Assembly (NCBI GenBank): GCA_002439605.1
Contig: DJOI01000030.1
Location: 1-40,737, forward strand
Direction of reading: 5' to 3'
DNA length: 40,737 nt
Source: Candidatus Segatella mututuai
GTDB lineage: Bacteria; Bacteroidota; Bacteroidia; Bacteroidales; Bacteroidaceae
Part shown: positions 7,222 through 16,617 of the stretch, piece after piece
Layout: every line of letters starts with the position of its first letter
Position numbering within the stretch: the stretch's first letter is position 1
The notes under the pieces: generated by a model
Seen by the model: only the letters and a program-made list of their open reading frames with translations
Databases searched by the model: none
What the model was told of the DNA's origin: nothing
Made by a program: the position numbers and the translations under genes

Positions 7222-9294
7222 ATGGCAACAAAGAAGACAAACGCTCCTGGCAAGAGAACAAAGACAAAAAGCAAAAAAATCGTACAGCCCAAGCATATAG
7301 GACTGGTAAAGAACGACCCATATCTGGAGCCCTATGAGGATGCTATACGAGGTCGCCATGAACATGCTTTGTGGAAGCTGGGACAACTGACACAGAATGG
7401 CAAGAAGCCACTCACTGACTTTGCCAATGGCTACGACTATTTTGGACTGCACAAGACAGCACGTGGATGGGTGTTCCGTGAGTGGGCGCCCAATGCTACA
7501 GAGATATATTTGATAGGCGAGTTCAACGACTGGAAAGAAACTCCCAAGTACAAGGCAAAGCGTATCAGCGGTACTGGAAACTGGGAACTGAAGCTCTCGG
7601 AGAAAGCCATCAAGCACGGCGACCTTTACAAGATGAAAGTTCATTGGCAGGGTGGAGAAGGGGAGCGCATTCCTGCATGGGCACAGCGTGTTGTGCAGGA
7701 CGAGCAGACCAAGATATTCTCGGCCCAGGTTTGGAATCCCCAGCCTTATGTCTGGAAGAAAAAGACTTTCAGGGCCAACACGTCTCCTCTGCTTATCTAC
7801 GAATGCCACATCGGTATGGGGCAGGATGCAGAAAAGGTGGGAACATACACCGAGTTCAAGGAGAAAGTGTTGCCACGCATCATCGCTGACGGCTATAACT
7901 GCATGCAGATCATGGCCATCCAGGAACATCCTTACTATGGTTCCTTTGGCTATCATGTGAGCAGCTTCTTTGCGGCCAGCAGCCGTTTCGGAACTCCAGA
8001 GGATCTGAAGTCGCTCATCGATGCAGCCCATCAGAACGGAATAGCTGTCATTATGGATATTGTGCACTCGCATGCTGTAAAGAACGAAGTTGAGGGCTTG
8101 GGTAACCTGGCTGGCGACCCTAACCAGTACTTCTATCCAGGCGACCGCCATGAACATCCTGCCTGGGACAGTTTGTGCTTCGACTACGGCAAGGACGAGG
8201 TGATACACTTCCTGTTGAGCAATTGCAAGTACTGGCTTGAAGAGTACCACTTCGATGGATTCCGCTTCGACGGAGTGACTTCCATGCTCTATTACTCGCA
8301 TGGACTTGGGGAGACGTTCGTGGGATATGGCGACTATTTCAACGGACACGAAGATGATAATGCCATCTGTTATCTCACGCTTGCCAATCTGTTGATACAC
8401 GAGGTGAATAAGCACGCCATTACCATTGCCGAGGAGGTGAGCGGAATGCCGGGACTGGCAGCTAAGTTTGCTGACGGAGGCTATGGCTTCGATTATCGGA
8501 TGGCGATGAACATCCCCGACTATTGGATCAAGACCATCAAGGAGTTGCCCGATGAGGCTTGGAAACCAAGCAGTATCTTTTGGGAAGTGACGAACCGTCG
8601 CGCCGATGAAAAGACAATATCCTATTGCGAGAGCCACGACCAAGCTTTGGTGGGCGACAAGACCATCATCTTTAGGCTCATCGACGCAGATATGTACTGG
8701 CATTTCAAGAAGGGAGATGAAAATGATATGGCGCATCGGGGCATAGCGTTGCATAAGATGATAAGGCTCGTGACGGCTTCTACCATCAATGGAGGCTACC
8801 TCAACTTCATGGGTAACGAGTTTGGACATCCCGAGTGGATTGACTTCCCTCGCGAGGGAAATGGGTGGAGCTATAAATATGCGCGCAGACAGTGGAACTT
8901 GGTTGACAACAAGGACTTGTGCTACAGCTATTTGGGCGATTTCGACAAAGCTATGCTCAAGACCATCAAGAGCGAGAGAAACTTCAATAAGACACCCGTG
9001 CAGGAGATCTGGCACAACGATGCCGACCAAGTGCTGGCATATATGAGAGGCGACCTTCTCTTTGTGTTCAATTTCTCGCCTACGCATTCGTTTACAGACT
9101 ATGGTTTTCTGGTGCCTACAGGTGCCTACAGCGTAGTGCTTGATACCGACAATAAGGAGTTTGGGGGAAATGGGCTCAATGATGATTCCATGACGCACCT
9201 TACCACCTACGACCCACTTTATGTGGGCGACCGCAAGGAATGGCTCAAACTCTATCTGCCGGCACGATCAGCCTTGGTGTTGAAGAAAAATTAA
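7222..9294 (+). CDS. glgB: 1,4-alpha-glucan branching enzyme
   Basis: This GH13 enzyme makes alpha-1,6 branches in glycogen. A lysine-rich leader (1-25) precedes a CBM48 module (EWAPNATEIYLIGEFNDW, about 90-107). The catalytic barrel shows the four GH13 regions: DIVHSHA from D279, FDGFRFDGV with nucleophile D350, IAEEVSG with acid/base E404, and ESHD with D473. The sequence YGSFGYHVSSFFA before region I and the 690-residue length match the eukaryote-like GH13_8 branching enzymes common in Bacteroidota, rather than the longer E. coli type. It lies between the YhcH-family gene (51 nt) and a membrane protein gene (10 nt), suggesting one transcript. No other glycogen gene is nearby. Confidence 0.97.
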   Translation: MATKKTNAPGKRTKTKSKKIVQPKHIGLVKNDPYLEPYEDAIRGRHEHALWKLGQLTQNGKKPLTDFANGYDYFGLHKTARGWVFREWAPNATEIYLIGEFNDWKETPKYKAKRISGTGNWELKLSEKAIKHGDLYKMKVHWQGGEGERIPAWAQRVVQDEQTKIFSAQVWNPQPYVWKKKTFRANTSPLLIYECHIGMGQDAEKVGTYTEFKEKVLPRIIADGYNCMQIMAIQEHPYYGSFGYHVSSFFAASSRFGTPEDLKSLIDAAHQNGIAVIMDIVHSHAVKNEVEGLGNLAGDPNQYFYPGDRHEHPAWDSLCFDYGKDEVIHFLLSNCKYWLEEYHFDGFRFDGVTSMLYYSHGLGETFVGYGDYFNGHEDDNAICYLTLANLLIHEVNKHAITIAEEVSGMPGLAAKFADGGYGFDYRMAMNIPDYWIKTIKELPDEAWKPSSIFWEVTNRRADEKTISYCESHDQALVGDKTIIFRLIDADMYWHFKKGDENDMAHRGIALHKMIRLVTASTINGGYLNFMGNEFGHPEWIDFPREGNGWSYKYARRQWNLVDNKDLCYSYLGDFDKAMLKTIKSERNFNKTPVQEIWHNDADQVLAYMRGDLLFVFNFSPTHSFTDYGFLVPTGAYSVVLDTDNKEFGGNGLNDDSMTHLTTYDPLYVGDRKEWLKLYLPARSALVLKKN

Positions 9295-9304
9295 ATTGCA
9301 AAGA

Positions 9305-10402
9305 ATGAAAAGTAAAAAGAATAGCATGGTAGAGATGCGCTTCATCATTGCTATAGTCTTTATTTTGTTTACATACCTTTACCTGGATTGTTTTCAGGGT
9401 GATGTGTTGGCGGTAGCTCAATATGTGCTCTCGGAGGGAAAGACGACCTACAGCTATGTATTGGCACCAGTACTCCTTACCTTGGTGCTGTTTTTGCTGC
9501 AGGTGGGTGTGTGTACCCTCACACAGGTAAAGCGTCGCTTTCATGCCTTGACCTATTTTCCATCGATGCTTATGCTTACGGTACTTACCGATATTCCGGT
9601 CGACTTTGACAAGCATCATGGTTTGGGAGCTTGGTGGTGGATAATACCATTGTTGCTTGCGGTATGGGGCGCGGGAATGTGGGTGGCAAGACAGGTAGAA
9701 CCTTTTGAGTCTTTGCCCCACAGAGAAGGTTGGCTTACCAAGCTTACGTGGCAAAATCTGTTGCAACTCTTGGTCATGATGCTGCTTACGATCCTTGTGG
9801 CCAATAACGACAGAGTGTTCCACGAGCGCATGAAGATGGAAAGGCTCATGAAGGAAGGCAAGTACGCCCAGGCCCTTCAGGTGGGTTATAAGTCGCAGGA
9901 TGTCGACTCCTCGCTTACCATGCTGCGCATGGCCTGTCTGCATCGCTGCGGAAGCATGGGCGAACATCTTTTCGAATACCCGCTCATGGGAGGGAGCGAG
10001 GCGATGATCCCCGATGGCGTAACTGTCAAGGCGATGATGTGGCAAACACCACGTTGGATGAAACAAAACAAGGGTGGAAAAGCCAAACTACGTATGCCAA
10101 AGGATTATTTGCTGTGTGGACTGTTGCTCGACAAAAAACTCGATCGCTTTGTGGCAGAGGTGAAGCGCACCTATATTGCCGACAGTATTCCTCTGCCCAA
10201 ACACTATAAGGAGGCACTCGTGCTCTATGCGCACAGGCGTACCCATCCCATGGTTGTGTATCATGATGATGTGATGGATGCCGATTTCCAGGACTATCAG
10301 GCTTTAGAGCATAAGCATGCCGATGCCATGCAGACGCAGGCTGCCCTGCGAGATACTTATGGCAATACTTATTGGTATTATTACCAGTATGGAAATAGGT
10401 GA
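9305..10402 (+). CDS. Polytopic membrane protein, DUF6057-like
   Basis: The start is taken at ATG 9305 (MKSKKNSMVEMRF); an in-frame TTG at 9296 sits directly behind the glgB stop and is less likely. The 365-residue protein has about five hydrophobic segments in its first half (near 12-28, 50-72, 81-97, 107-127, 150-166). A soluble C-terminal half follows, containing a TPR-like opening (RLMKEGKYAQALQVGYKS). This layout resembles the DUF6057 proteins of Bacteroidota, which have no known function to my knowledge. It begins 10 nt after glgB and is followed 21 nt later by an exported TPR protein, so the pair probably works together at the envelope. Confidence 0.75.
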   Translation: MKSKKNSMVEMRFIIAIVFILFTYLYLDCFQGDVLAVAQYVLSEGKTTYSYVLAPVLLTLVLFLLQVGVCTLTQVKRRFHALTYFPSMLMLTVLTDIPVDFDKHHGLGAWWWIIPLLLAVWGAGMWVARQVEPFESLPHREGWLTKLTWQNLLQLLVMMLLTILVANNDRVFHERMKMERLMKEGKYAQALQVGYKSQDVDSSLTMLRMACLHRCGSMGEHLFEYPLMGGSEAMIPDGVTVKAMMWQTPRWMKQNKGGKAKLRMPKDYLLCGLLLDKKLDRFVAEVKRTYIADSIPLPKHYKEALVLYAHRRTHPMVVYHDDVMDADFQDYQALEHKHADAMQTQAALRDTYGNTYWYYYQYGNR

Positions 10403-10423
10403 GTTATAAGAATAAAATATTTG

Positions 10424-11665
10424 ATGAGAAGATTGTTTACATGTAAGAAGTTCGTTTGTGTGCTGTGTCTGCTGGCAGGTGTGGCAGGGCTTTCCGTGCA
10501 GCCAGTGATGGCGCAGAAAAAAGAGATAGCAGCTGCCAAAGATATGGTCAAGGCGGGAAAAAACCTCGGTCAGGCGCAGAAGAATATGGAAAAACTGTTG
10601 CTCGATTCGGAAAACCGTTCCAACCGAAAGATATGGGCCGTGCTCTACGAGGCCGTAAGGAAGCAATATGAGCAAGGCAATGAACAACTGTACTTAAAAC
10701 AGAAGTACGATACAGCGCAACTGTTCAGTTTGACCCGTCAGCTTTTTGTCATTGCCGAAGATATTGACTCCGTGGAAAGCATTCCTAACCGGAGGGGAAA
10801 GGTGGAGATGGAGTCAAGGAAGGGACATGCCGAATATCTCGACCAGATACGCCCCAACCTGTATAATGGCGGCAGCTGGTTTGTGCGTAAGCAGAACTAT
10901 CCTGAGGCTTATCGGTTCTTTGACACGTACATCTCGTGTGCCCATATTCCTCTCTTCGAAGGCTATGATTATCAGCAACACGACAAATACCTGCCTTCGG
11001 CAGCTTACTGGGCTGTGTATTGCGGATATAAGATGAAGGATTCCAAGGCGACACTTCATCATTCTTATGAAGCCTTGAAAGATACGGCTCATTATGACTA
11101 TATGCTCCAGTTCTTGGCGGAGACCTACAAGCTGGAGAAAGACTCCGTACGTTATCTGCAGACACTCAAGGAGGGATTTGGACATGCACCGAAGTTTCCT
11201 TTTTTCTTTCCCCGACTCATAGAATATTATACGAAGCAGGACAGACTCGATTCGGCCATGGTTGTCGTGGACAAGGCTTTGCAAGTCGATGCAGAGAACG
11301 AGCTCTATCTGTTCACCAAGAGCACAATATTGCTCAACCAGGGAAAAAACAAGGAGAGCCTTGAACTGAGCGACAAGCTCATACAGCGTAATGACAGCAT
11401 TGCCGATGTGTATTACAATGCGGGATTGGCTTACTTCAATATGGCCGTGGAACTCGACAAGAAGACGCATCTGTCGCGCAAAACCCACCAGGAGATAACA
11501 GACTATTACCAGAAAGCTTTGCCCTATCTGGAGAAATATCGCAAGATGGAGCCTGGCGCCCAGGATAAGTGGGCTTTGCCTCTGTACACCATTTACCTCA
11601 ATCTGAACAAGGGAAAGGAGTTTGATGAAATCGACCGTCTCATGAAAACAAAGGGGGTGAGATAA
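10424..11665 (+). CDS. Exported tetratricopeptide-repeat protein
   Basis: The start is set at ATG 10424 (MRRLFTCKKF); a TTG immediately before is also in frame. Residues 1-31 form a signal peptide ending QPVMA. The 413-residue remainder is alpha-helical with TPR-like units. The clearest are around residues 160-270 (YPEAYRFFDTY, then KATLHHSYEALKDTAHYDYMLQFLAETYKLEKD) and 285-370 (LDSAMVVVDKALQVDAENELYLFTK, then ADVYYNAGLAYFNMAVELDKK). TPRs mediate protein contacts, so a periplasmic scaffold is likely; no catalytic motif is visible. It lies directly downstream of the DUF6057-like gene and before the helicase gene (71-nt gap). Confidence 0.8.
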   Translation: MRRLFTCKKFVCVLCLLAGVAGLSVQPVMAQKKEIAAAKDMVKAGKNLGQAQKNMEKLLLDSENRSNRKIWAVLYEAVRKQYEQGNEQLYLKQKYDTAQLFSLTRQLFVIAEDIDSVESIPNRRGKVEMESRKGHAEYLDQIRPNLYNGGSWFVRKQNYPEAYRFFDTYISCAHIPLFEGYDYQQHDKYLPSAAYWAVYCGYKMKDSKATLHHSYEALKDTAHYDYMLQFLAETYKLEKDSVRYLQTLKEGFGHAPKFPFFFPRLIEYYTKQDRLDSAMVVVDKALQVDAENELYLFTKSTILLNQGKNKESLELSDKLIQRNDSIADVYYNAGLAYFNMAVELDKKTHLSRKTHQEITDYYQKALPYLEKYRKMEPGAQDKWALPLYTIYLNLNKGKEFDEIDRLMKTKGVR

Positions 11666-11736
11666 GCATTCATTTCGTCTAACACATAGGAAGGTAAACA
11701 TTCAAAACGCATTATAAGTTATAAGGTTATATATAA

Positions 11737-13050
11737 ATGATATCAACAATATTAGATAAAATGGGGTTGACCCCCAATGCCATGCAGAAAGCCGCGATGC
11801 GTACTTTGTTGCGAAGTGACAAAGACGTGGTGGTGCTTTCGCCTACGGGAAGCGGAAAGACTTTGGCGTATCTCTTGCCTCTTACCCAGTTGGTGGATGT
11901 AAACGACGAAATGCCACAAGCCATCGTGGTTACACCGGGAAGGGAGCTCGCCTTGCAGTCGGCTATGGTTCTCAGGGATATGGGAAGCGGTCTACGTTCC
12001 ATGGCTTGCTATGGAGGCAGGATGACGATGGAGGAACACAGAGTGATGCGCCAGGTAAGACCGCAGGTGGTTTTCGGAACCCCGGGACGTCTCAACGATC
12101 ACTTGAACAAGGGAAACCTTTCTGCCGAGCACATCAAATTTCTTGTCATCGACGAGTTTGACAAATGCTTGGAGATGGGATTCCAGGACGAGATGAGCCG
12201 GCTCATGGAAGCCTTGCCCCATCTGGAGCGACGTGTCCTGCTTTCTGCGACAGAGGCAGAGGCCATCCCTAAGTTTGTGCATATGGGGAGGGTTGAGAAG
12301 ATTGACTATCGTGTGGACGACGAGCAGGTTTCCGTGCGTGTACATATTTATAAGGTAAGGAGTGAGCAGAAAGACAAGCTCGATGCTTTGTCGAAATTGC
12401 TTCGCAGCTTTGGTGACGAGAGCAGCATCGTGTTCCTCAACTATCGTGACAGCGTGGAGCGTACCGACCAGTTCTTGCGACAGGAGGGCTTTGCTACATC
12501 TTGTTTTCATGGTGGCATGGAGCAGAAGATGCGTGAGGACGCACTTTACAAATTCAGTAATGGCAGTGCTAATATTTTTGTAAGTACCGACCTGGCTTCG
12601 CGAGGACTTGACATTCCCAACATCGACAACATAGTCCATTACCATCTCCCCGAGAGCGAGGATGGATACATACATCGTGTGGGAAGAACGGCACGGTGGA
12701 AATCGAAGGGAAATGCCTATTTCCTGTTGGGGCCTACGGAGAACATTCCCGATTACGTCGATGCCGAGGTGGAAGACTATGAGATTCCCGCAGAGCTACC
12801 TGCGCCTGCTCTTCCACGGATGGCAACCCTTTATATCGGAAAAGGCAAGAAAGACAAGATCAGCAAGGGCGACATCGTAGGTTTTCTTTGCAAGAAGGGA
12901 GGACTGACGACGGCGGATATAGGAAAGATTGACGTAAAGGAAAGGTATGCCTATGTGGCAGTGTCGCGTCGGTGTCTCAGGCAGGTGCTGCGGCAAGTGG
13001 CAGGAGAGAAAATCAAGGGAATCAAGACGGTTGTTGAGGAAGTGAGATGA
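11737..13050 (+). CDS. DEAD-box-type RNA helicase with DbpA-like RNA-binding domain
   Basis: This 437-residue ATP-dependent RNA helicase shows motif I SPTGSGKT (35-42), Ia in the variant form TPGRELA (66-72), Ib TPGRL, motif II as DEFD (139-142) in place of DEAD, motif III SAT (170-172), motif V STDLASRGLDIP and motif VI HRVGRTAR. The C-terminal about 70 residues (from LYIGKGKKDKISKGDI) match the RRM-like DbpA RNA-binding domain, which in E. coli recognises 23S rRNA helix 92. A role in ribosome assembly is therefore plausible. The N-terminus is short, starting just before the Q motif. A weak stem with T6 follows at 13055-13076. Assignment as DbpA itself or a relative is open. Confidence 0.92.
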   Translation: MISTILDKMGLTPNAMQKAAMRTLLRSDKDVVVLSPTGSGKTLAYLLPLTQLVDVNDEMPQAIVVTPGRELALQSAMVLRDMGSGLRSMACYGGRMTMEEHRVMRQVRPQVVFGTPGRLNDHLNKGNLSAEHIKFLVIDEFDKCLEMGFQDEMSRLMEALPHLERRVLLSATEAEAIPKFVHMGRVEKIDYRVDDEQVSVRVHIYKVRSEQKDKLDALSKLLRSFGDESSIVFLNYRDSVERTDQFLRQEGFATSCFHGGMEQKMREDALYKFSNGSANIFVSTDLASRGLDIPNIDNIVHYHLPESEDGYIHRVGRTARWKSKGNAYFLLGPTENIPDYVDAEVEDYEIPAELPAPALPRMATLYIGKGKKDKISKGDIVGFLCKKGGLTTADIGKIDVKERYAYVAVSRRCLRQVLRQVAGEKIKGIKTVVEEVR

Positions 13051-13054
13051 GAGT

Positions 13055-13076
13055 GCATGAATATGCATGCTTTTTT
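13055..13076 (+). terminator. Weak terminator after the helicase gene
   Basis: A 5-bp stem GCATG/CATGC (13055-13059, 13066-13070) with a 6-nt loop is followed by six T. Short but well placed, 5 nt past the stop. Confidence 0.5.
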
Positions 13077-13135
13077 AGGACGAGAGTGATAAATTGTTAG
13101 TTTTTTGCTCAAAATACTAAAAATGTGCAGAAATA

Positions 13136-13167
13136 TTTGGTAATTTCAAATATTAATTGTAATTTCG
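13136..13167 (+). promoter_or_regulatory. Promoter of the serC operon
   Basis: TTTG at 13136-13139, 20 bp, then TAATTTCG at 13160-13167 (one mismatch to TAnnTTTG). It lies 56 nt upstream of the serC ATG. Confidence 0.7.
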
Positions 13168-13223
13168 CCGATGTATTAATCCAACAGAGGAGAACATTAC
13201 ACTAAAACTTAAAAAAACAACAG

Positions 13224-14294
13224 ATGAAGAAGTACAATTTTAATGCAGGTCCATCGATGCTTCCACGCGAAGTGATTGAGAACACAGCAAAGCAGATTTT
13301 GGATTTTAATGGTTCAGGTCTTTCATTGATGGAAATCAGCCATCGGGCAAAGGATTTCCAGCCAGTTGTTGATGAGGCTGTCTCCCTTTTCAAGGAGCTT
13401 CTCGACATTCCTGAGGGTTATTCCGTTATCTTCCTTGGTGGTGGAGCCTCGCTGCAGTTTATGCAGATTCCTGCCAACTTCCTCATCAAGAAGGCTGCCT
13501 ACGTCAATTCAGGTACTTGGGCCAAGAAGGCGATGAAAGAGGCTAAGCATTTTGGTGAGGTCGTAGAGATCGCATCATCGGCAGAGTCCAACTACAGCTA
13601 TTATCCACAGTTCGAGGGCAAGGAACCAGCCGACGCCGACTATCTCCACATCACTTCCAACAATACCATCTACGGTACGGAGTTGCGTCGCGACCCAGAC
13701 GTGAAGGTTCCTTTGGTTGCGGATATGAGCTCGGACATCATGAGCCGTCCTGTGGATGTTTCTAAGTATACAGCCATCTATGCTGGTGCACAGAAGAATC
13801 TCTCCATGGCTGGCGTTACCGTGATTGTGGTCAAGGACGAGATGTTGGGCAAGGCTCCTCGCGAGTTGCCTACCATGATAGACTATCGCACCCATGTGGA
13901 CAAGGGCAGCATGTTCAATACGCCTCCAGTGGTTCCTATCTATTCGTTGATGGAGAATCTGCGCTGGTTGAAGAAGAATGGTGGCGTGGAGGCCGCAGAC
14001 AAGCGTGCTCATGAGCGTGCGGAGGTTTTGTATGCCGAAATTGACCGCAACAAGCTCTTTAAGGGTACTGTTAACGAAGCTTCTCGTTCTTTGATGAACA
14101 TCTGTTTTGTAATGAACGACGAGTACAAGGACCTGGAGAAACCATTCCTCGACTTCGCCACCGAGCGTGGCATGGTGGGTATTAAGGGCCATCGCTCTGT
14201 GGGTGGTTTCCGTGCCAGTTGCTACAATGCCCAGACTATGGAGGGCGTTCAGGCACTCGTCAAGGCCATGCAAGACTTCGAGGCTCTGCATTAA
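13224..14294 (+). CDS. serC: Phosphoserine aminotransferase
   Basis: This PLP enzyme converts 3-phosphohydroxypyruvate plus glutamate to phosphoserine, the second step of serine synthesis; it also acts in pyridoxine synthesis in some bacteria. The N-terminus KKYNFNAGPSMLP is the SerC signature, and the PLP lysine lies in YAGAQKNLSMAGV. The C-terminal KGHRSVGGFRASCYNA is also typical. Length (356) is normal. It heads a tight operon with serA (24-nt gap), a DUF1015 gene and a YigZ-family gene, under the promoter at 13136-13167. Confidence 0.98.
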   Translation: MKKYNFNAGPSMLPREVIENTAKQILDFNGSGLSLMEISHRAKDFQPVVDEAVSLFKELLDIPEGYSVIFLGGGASLQFMQIPANFLIKKAAYVNSGTWAKKAMKEAKHFGEVVEIASSAESNYSYYPQFEGKEPADADYLHITSNNTIYGTELRRDPDVKVPLVADMSSDIMSRPVDVSKYTAIYAGAQKNLSMAGVTVIVVKDEMLGKAPRELPTMIDYRTHVDKGSMFNTPPVVPIYSLMENLRWLKKNGGVEAADKRAHERAEVLYAEIDRNKLFKGTVNEASRSLMNICFVMNDEYKDLEKPFLDFATERGMVGIKGHRSVGGFRASCYNAQTMEGVQALVKAMQDFEALH

Positions 14295-14318
14295 TCATTT
14301 CCTAAAAAAGAAGAAAAA

Positions 14319-15236
14319 ATGAAAGTTTTAGTTGCAACAGAGAAACCTTTTGCGGCAGCAGCTGTAGAGGGCATCAAGAAAGAAATAGAGGGAGCGGGCA
14401 ACGAGTTGGTCCTGCTCGAGAAATATGCAGATAAAGCGCAGCTTCTCGATGCGGTAAAGGACGTTGATGCCATGATAATCCGTTCGGATAAGGTGGACGA
14501 AGCTGTGCTCGAGGCAGCCAAGAGGCTGAAGATTATAGTTCGCGCAGGAGCTGGCTATGATAATATCGACTTGGCCGCAGCCACTGCACATCATGTGGTG
14601 GCAGAGAACACTCCTGGCCAGAACTCCAATGCTGTGGCAGAACTTGTTTTTGGCCTGCTCGTCTTTGCCGTTCGCAACTTCTACAACGGCAAGGCTGGTT
14701 CTGAGCTCAAGGGCAAGAAGCTGGGTATCCTGGCCTTCGGCAACGTAGGTCGCAACGTGGCTCGCATCGCCAAGGGTTTCGGCATGGAAGTGTCGGCTTA
14801 CGATGCTTTCTGTCCTGCTGGCGTTATCGAGGCTGTCGGTGTTCACGCCGTGGGTAGTCAGGACGAGTTGTTCAAGACTTGCGACATTGTTTCGCTCCAC
14901 ATCCCCGCAACCCCCGAGACCATCAAGAGCATCGACTATAAGACCGTGAACCAATTGCCGAAGGGCGGCATCCTCATCAACACCGCCCGCAAGGAGGTAA
15001 TCAACGAGCCTGAGCTCTTGAAATTGCTTGCCGAGCGCGAGGACTTGAAGTTCATCACCGACATCAAGCCTGATGCCGATGCCGACTTCGCCAAGTTCGA
15101 AGGTCGCTATTTCTCTACACCTAAGAAGATGGGCGCACAGACAGCCGAGGCCAACATCAACGCTGGAATCGCTGCCGCTAAGCAAATCAACGCTTTCTTT
15201 AAGGACGGTTGTACCAAGTTCCAGGTGAACAAGTAA
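14319..15236 (+). CDS. serA: D-3-phosphoglycerate dehydrogenase, short Bacteroidota type
   Basis: NAD-dependent oxidation of 3-phosphoglycerate is the first step of serine synthesis. The 305-residue protein has the Rossmann motif in GILAFGNVGRNVA (about 136-148) and the catalytic arginine in NTARKEVINE (R224). There is no C-terminal ACT/regulatory domain, so serine feedback by the E. coli mechanism is unlikely. Where most D-2-hydroxyacid dehydrogenases have the catalytic His in TPHIGA, this protein reads TPKKMGA (K269). The same Lys substitution is, as I recall, seen in the Entamoeba enzyme and in Bacteroidota relatives, so it is a family trait and not damage. Context beside serC makes the assignment firm. 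Confidence 0.95.
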   Translation: MKVLVATEKPFAAAAVEGIKKEIEGAGNELVLLEKYADKAQLLDAVKDVDAMIIRSDKVDEAVLEAAKRLKIIVRAGAGYDNIDLAAATAHHVVAENTPGQNSNAVAELVFGLLVFAVRNFYNGKAGSELKGKKLGILAFGNVGRNVARIAKGFGMEVSAYDAFCPAGVIEAVGVHAVGSQDELFKTCDIVSLHIPATPETIKSIDYKTVNQLPKGGILINTARKEVINEPELLKLLAEREDLKFITDIKPDADADFAKFEGRYFSTPKKMGAQTAEANINAGIAAAKQINAFFKDGCTKFQVNK

Positions 15237-15257
15237 TTTAATGTAGCCCCAAACATT

Positions 15258-16592
15258 ATGGCAATTATTAAACCTTTCAGAGGAGTGAGACCACCCAAGG
15301 ACTTGGTCGAGCAGGTGGAATCCCGCCCATACGATGTGCTCGATTCTGAGGAGGCGCGTGCCGAGGCTGGCGATAACGAGAAGAGCCTTTACCATATCAT
15401 CAAACCTGAAATCAATTTCGAACCTGGTACCTCCGAGTACGATCCACGTGTCTACGAGAGTGCCGCCGAGAACTTCCAGAAGTTTCAGGACAAGGGTTGG
15501 CTGGTGCAAGACGACAAGGAGCAATACTACATCTACGCACAGACCATGAACGGAAAGACGCAGTATGGCCTTGTGGTGGGCGCTTACGTCAACGATTACC
15601 TCACGGGTGTCATCAAGAAGCACGAGCTTACCCGTCGCGACAAGGAGGAAGACCGCATGAAGCATGTGCGCGTCTGCAACGCCAACATCGAGCCTGTGTT
15701 CTTCGCCTATCCCGACAACGCTGTGCTCAACGAATTGCTGATGCGTTATGCTGCAGCCCAGCCCGAGTACGACTTCATCGCTCCCATCGATGGTTTCCGT
15801 CATCAGTTCTGGATTGTAAACGACGACAAGGACATCGCCACCATCACGGCAGAGTTTGCCAAGATGCCAAGTCTTTATATTGCCGACGGACATCATCGTT
15901 CGGCTGCGGCGGCTCTTGTGGGCGCCGAAAAGGCAAAGCAGAACCCCAACCATACAGGCAAGGAAGAATACAATTATTTCATGGCTGTTTGTTTTCAGGC
16001 CAGCCAGTTGACCATTCTCGACTACAACCGTGTGGTGAAAGATCTGAACGGCTTGACTTCGGATCAGTTCCTTGACAGGTTGGCCAAGAACTTCGACGTT
16101 ATAGAGATTGATGCCGTCAATGTCAACGTGTCTGGCGAGGAAGACGGAATCCCTTGCTATGAGAAAATGCCCCTTGAGGAAGCTATCGAAAAATGCGGAC
16201 TGGATGTTCTCAAGCCTGCGGCCTTGCACTCTTTCCTCTTGTATCTGGATGGAAAGTGGTACGGACTCTTCGCCAAGCTGGGAACCTACGACGACAGCGA
16301 CCCTATCGGTGTGCTGGACGTGGATATTTCCTCCCGGTTAATTCTTGACGAGATATTGGGCATCAAGGATTTGCGTTCCGACAAGCGTATAGATTTCGTT
16401 GGTGGTCTTCGCGGTTTGGGCGAGCTGAAGCGTCGGGTCGACAGCGGCGAGATGCGCATGGCTCTTGCCCTGCATCCCGTCACCATGCGGCAGATTATGG
16501 ACATTGCCGACAGCGGCAAGATTATGCCTCCCAAGGCGACGTGGTTCGAACCCAAGTTGCGCAGCGGTCTCATTATTCACAAGCTCAAATAA
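15258..16592 (+). CDS. DUF1015 family protein, third gene of the serine operon
   Basis: The 444-residue protein begins MAIIKPFRGVRPP and contains the DUF1015 hallmarks YDVLDSEEA near the N-terminus and the ADGHHRSAAA segment near the middle. The family frequently sits beside serA/serC. Its biochemical role is not clearly established to my knowledge; a relative in a hyperthermophile was described as a serine kinase (SerK-like/ParB-like fold), but that cannot be transferred here with certainty. The gap to serA is 21 nt, so co-expression with serine synthesis is almost certain. No signal peptide or membrane segment is seen, so it is cytoplasmic. Confidence 0.92.
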   Translation: MAIIKPFRGVRPPKDLVEQVESRPYDVLDSEEARAEAGDNEKSLYHIIKPEINFEPGTSEYDPRVYESAAENFQKFQDKGWLVQDDKEQYYIYAQTMNGKTQYGLVVGAYVNDYLTGVIKKHELTRRDKEEDRMKHVRVCNANIEPVFFAYPDNAVLNELLMRYAAAQPEYDFIAPIDGFRHQFWIVNDDKDIATITAEFAKMPSLYIADGHHRSAAAALVGAEKAKQNPNHTGKEEYNYFMAVCFQASQLTILDYNRVVKDLNGLTSDQFLDRLAKNFDVIEIDAVNVNVSGEEDGIPCYEKMPLEEAIEKCGLDVLKPAALHSFLLYLDGKWYGLFAKLGTYDDSDPIGVLDVDISSRLILDEILGIKDLRSDKRIDFVGGLRGLGELKRRVDSGEMRMALALHPVTMRQIMDIADSGKIMPPKATWFEPKLRSGLIIHKLK

Positions 16593-16617
16593 AATTACGA
16601 ATTTTAATATCTGTGTG

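Noticed and set aside
6742..9198. 818-codon open frame antisense to glgB and the YhcH gene
   Set aside because: It mirrors two well-supported genes and its product shows no family features; a codon-bias shadow.
14328..16229. 633-codon antisense frame over serA and DUF1015
   Set aside because: Shadow of two clear genes; no recognisable domains.
16540..16562. GGTTCGAACCC, resembling a tRNA T-arm
   Set aside because: It lies inside the DUF1015 coding sequence and no acceptor or anticodon stem can be built around it.
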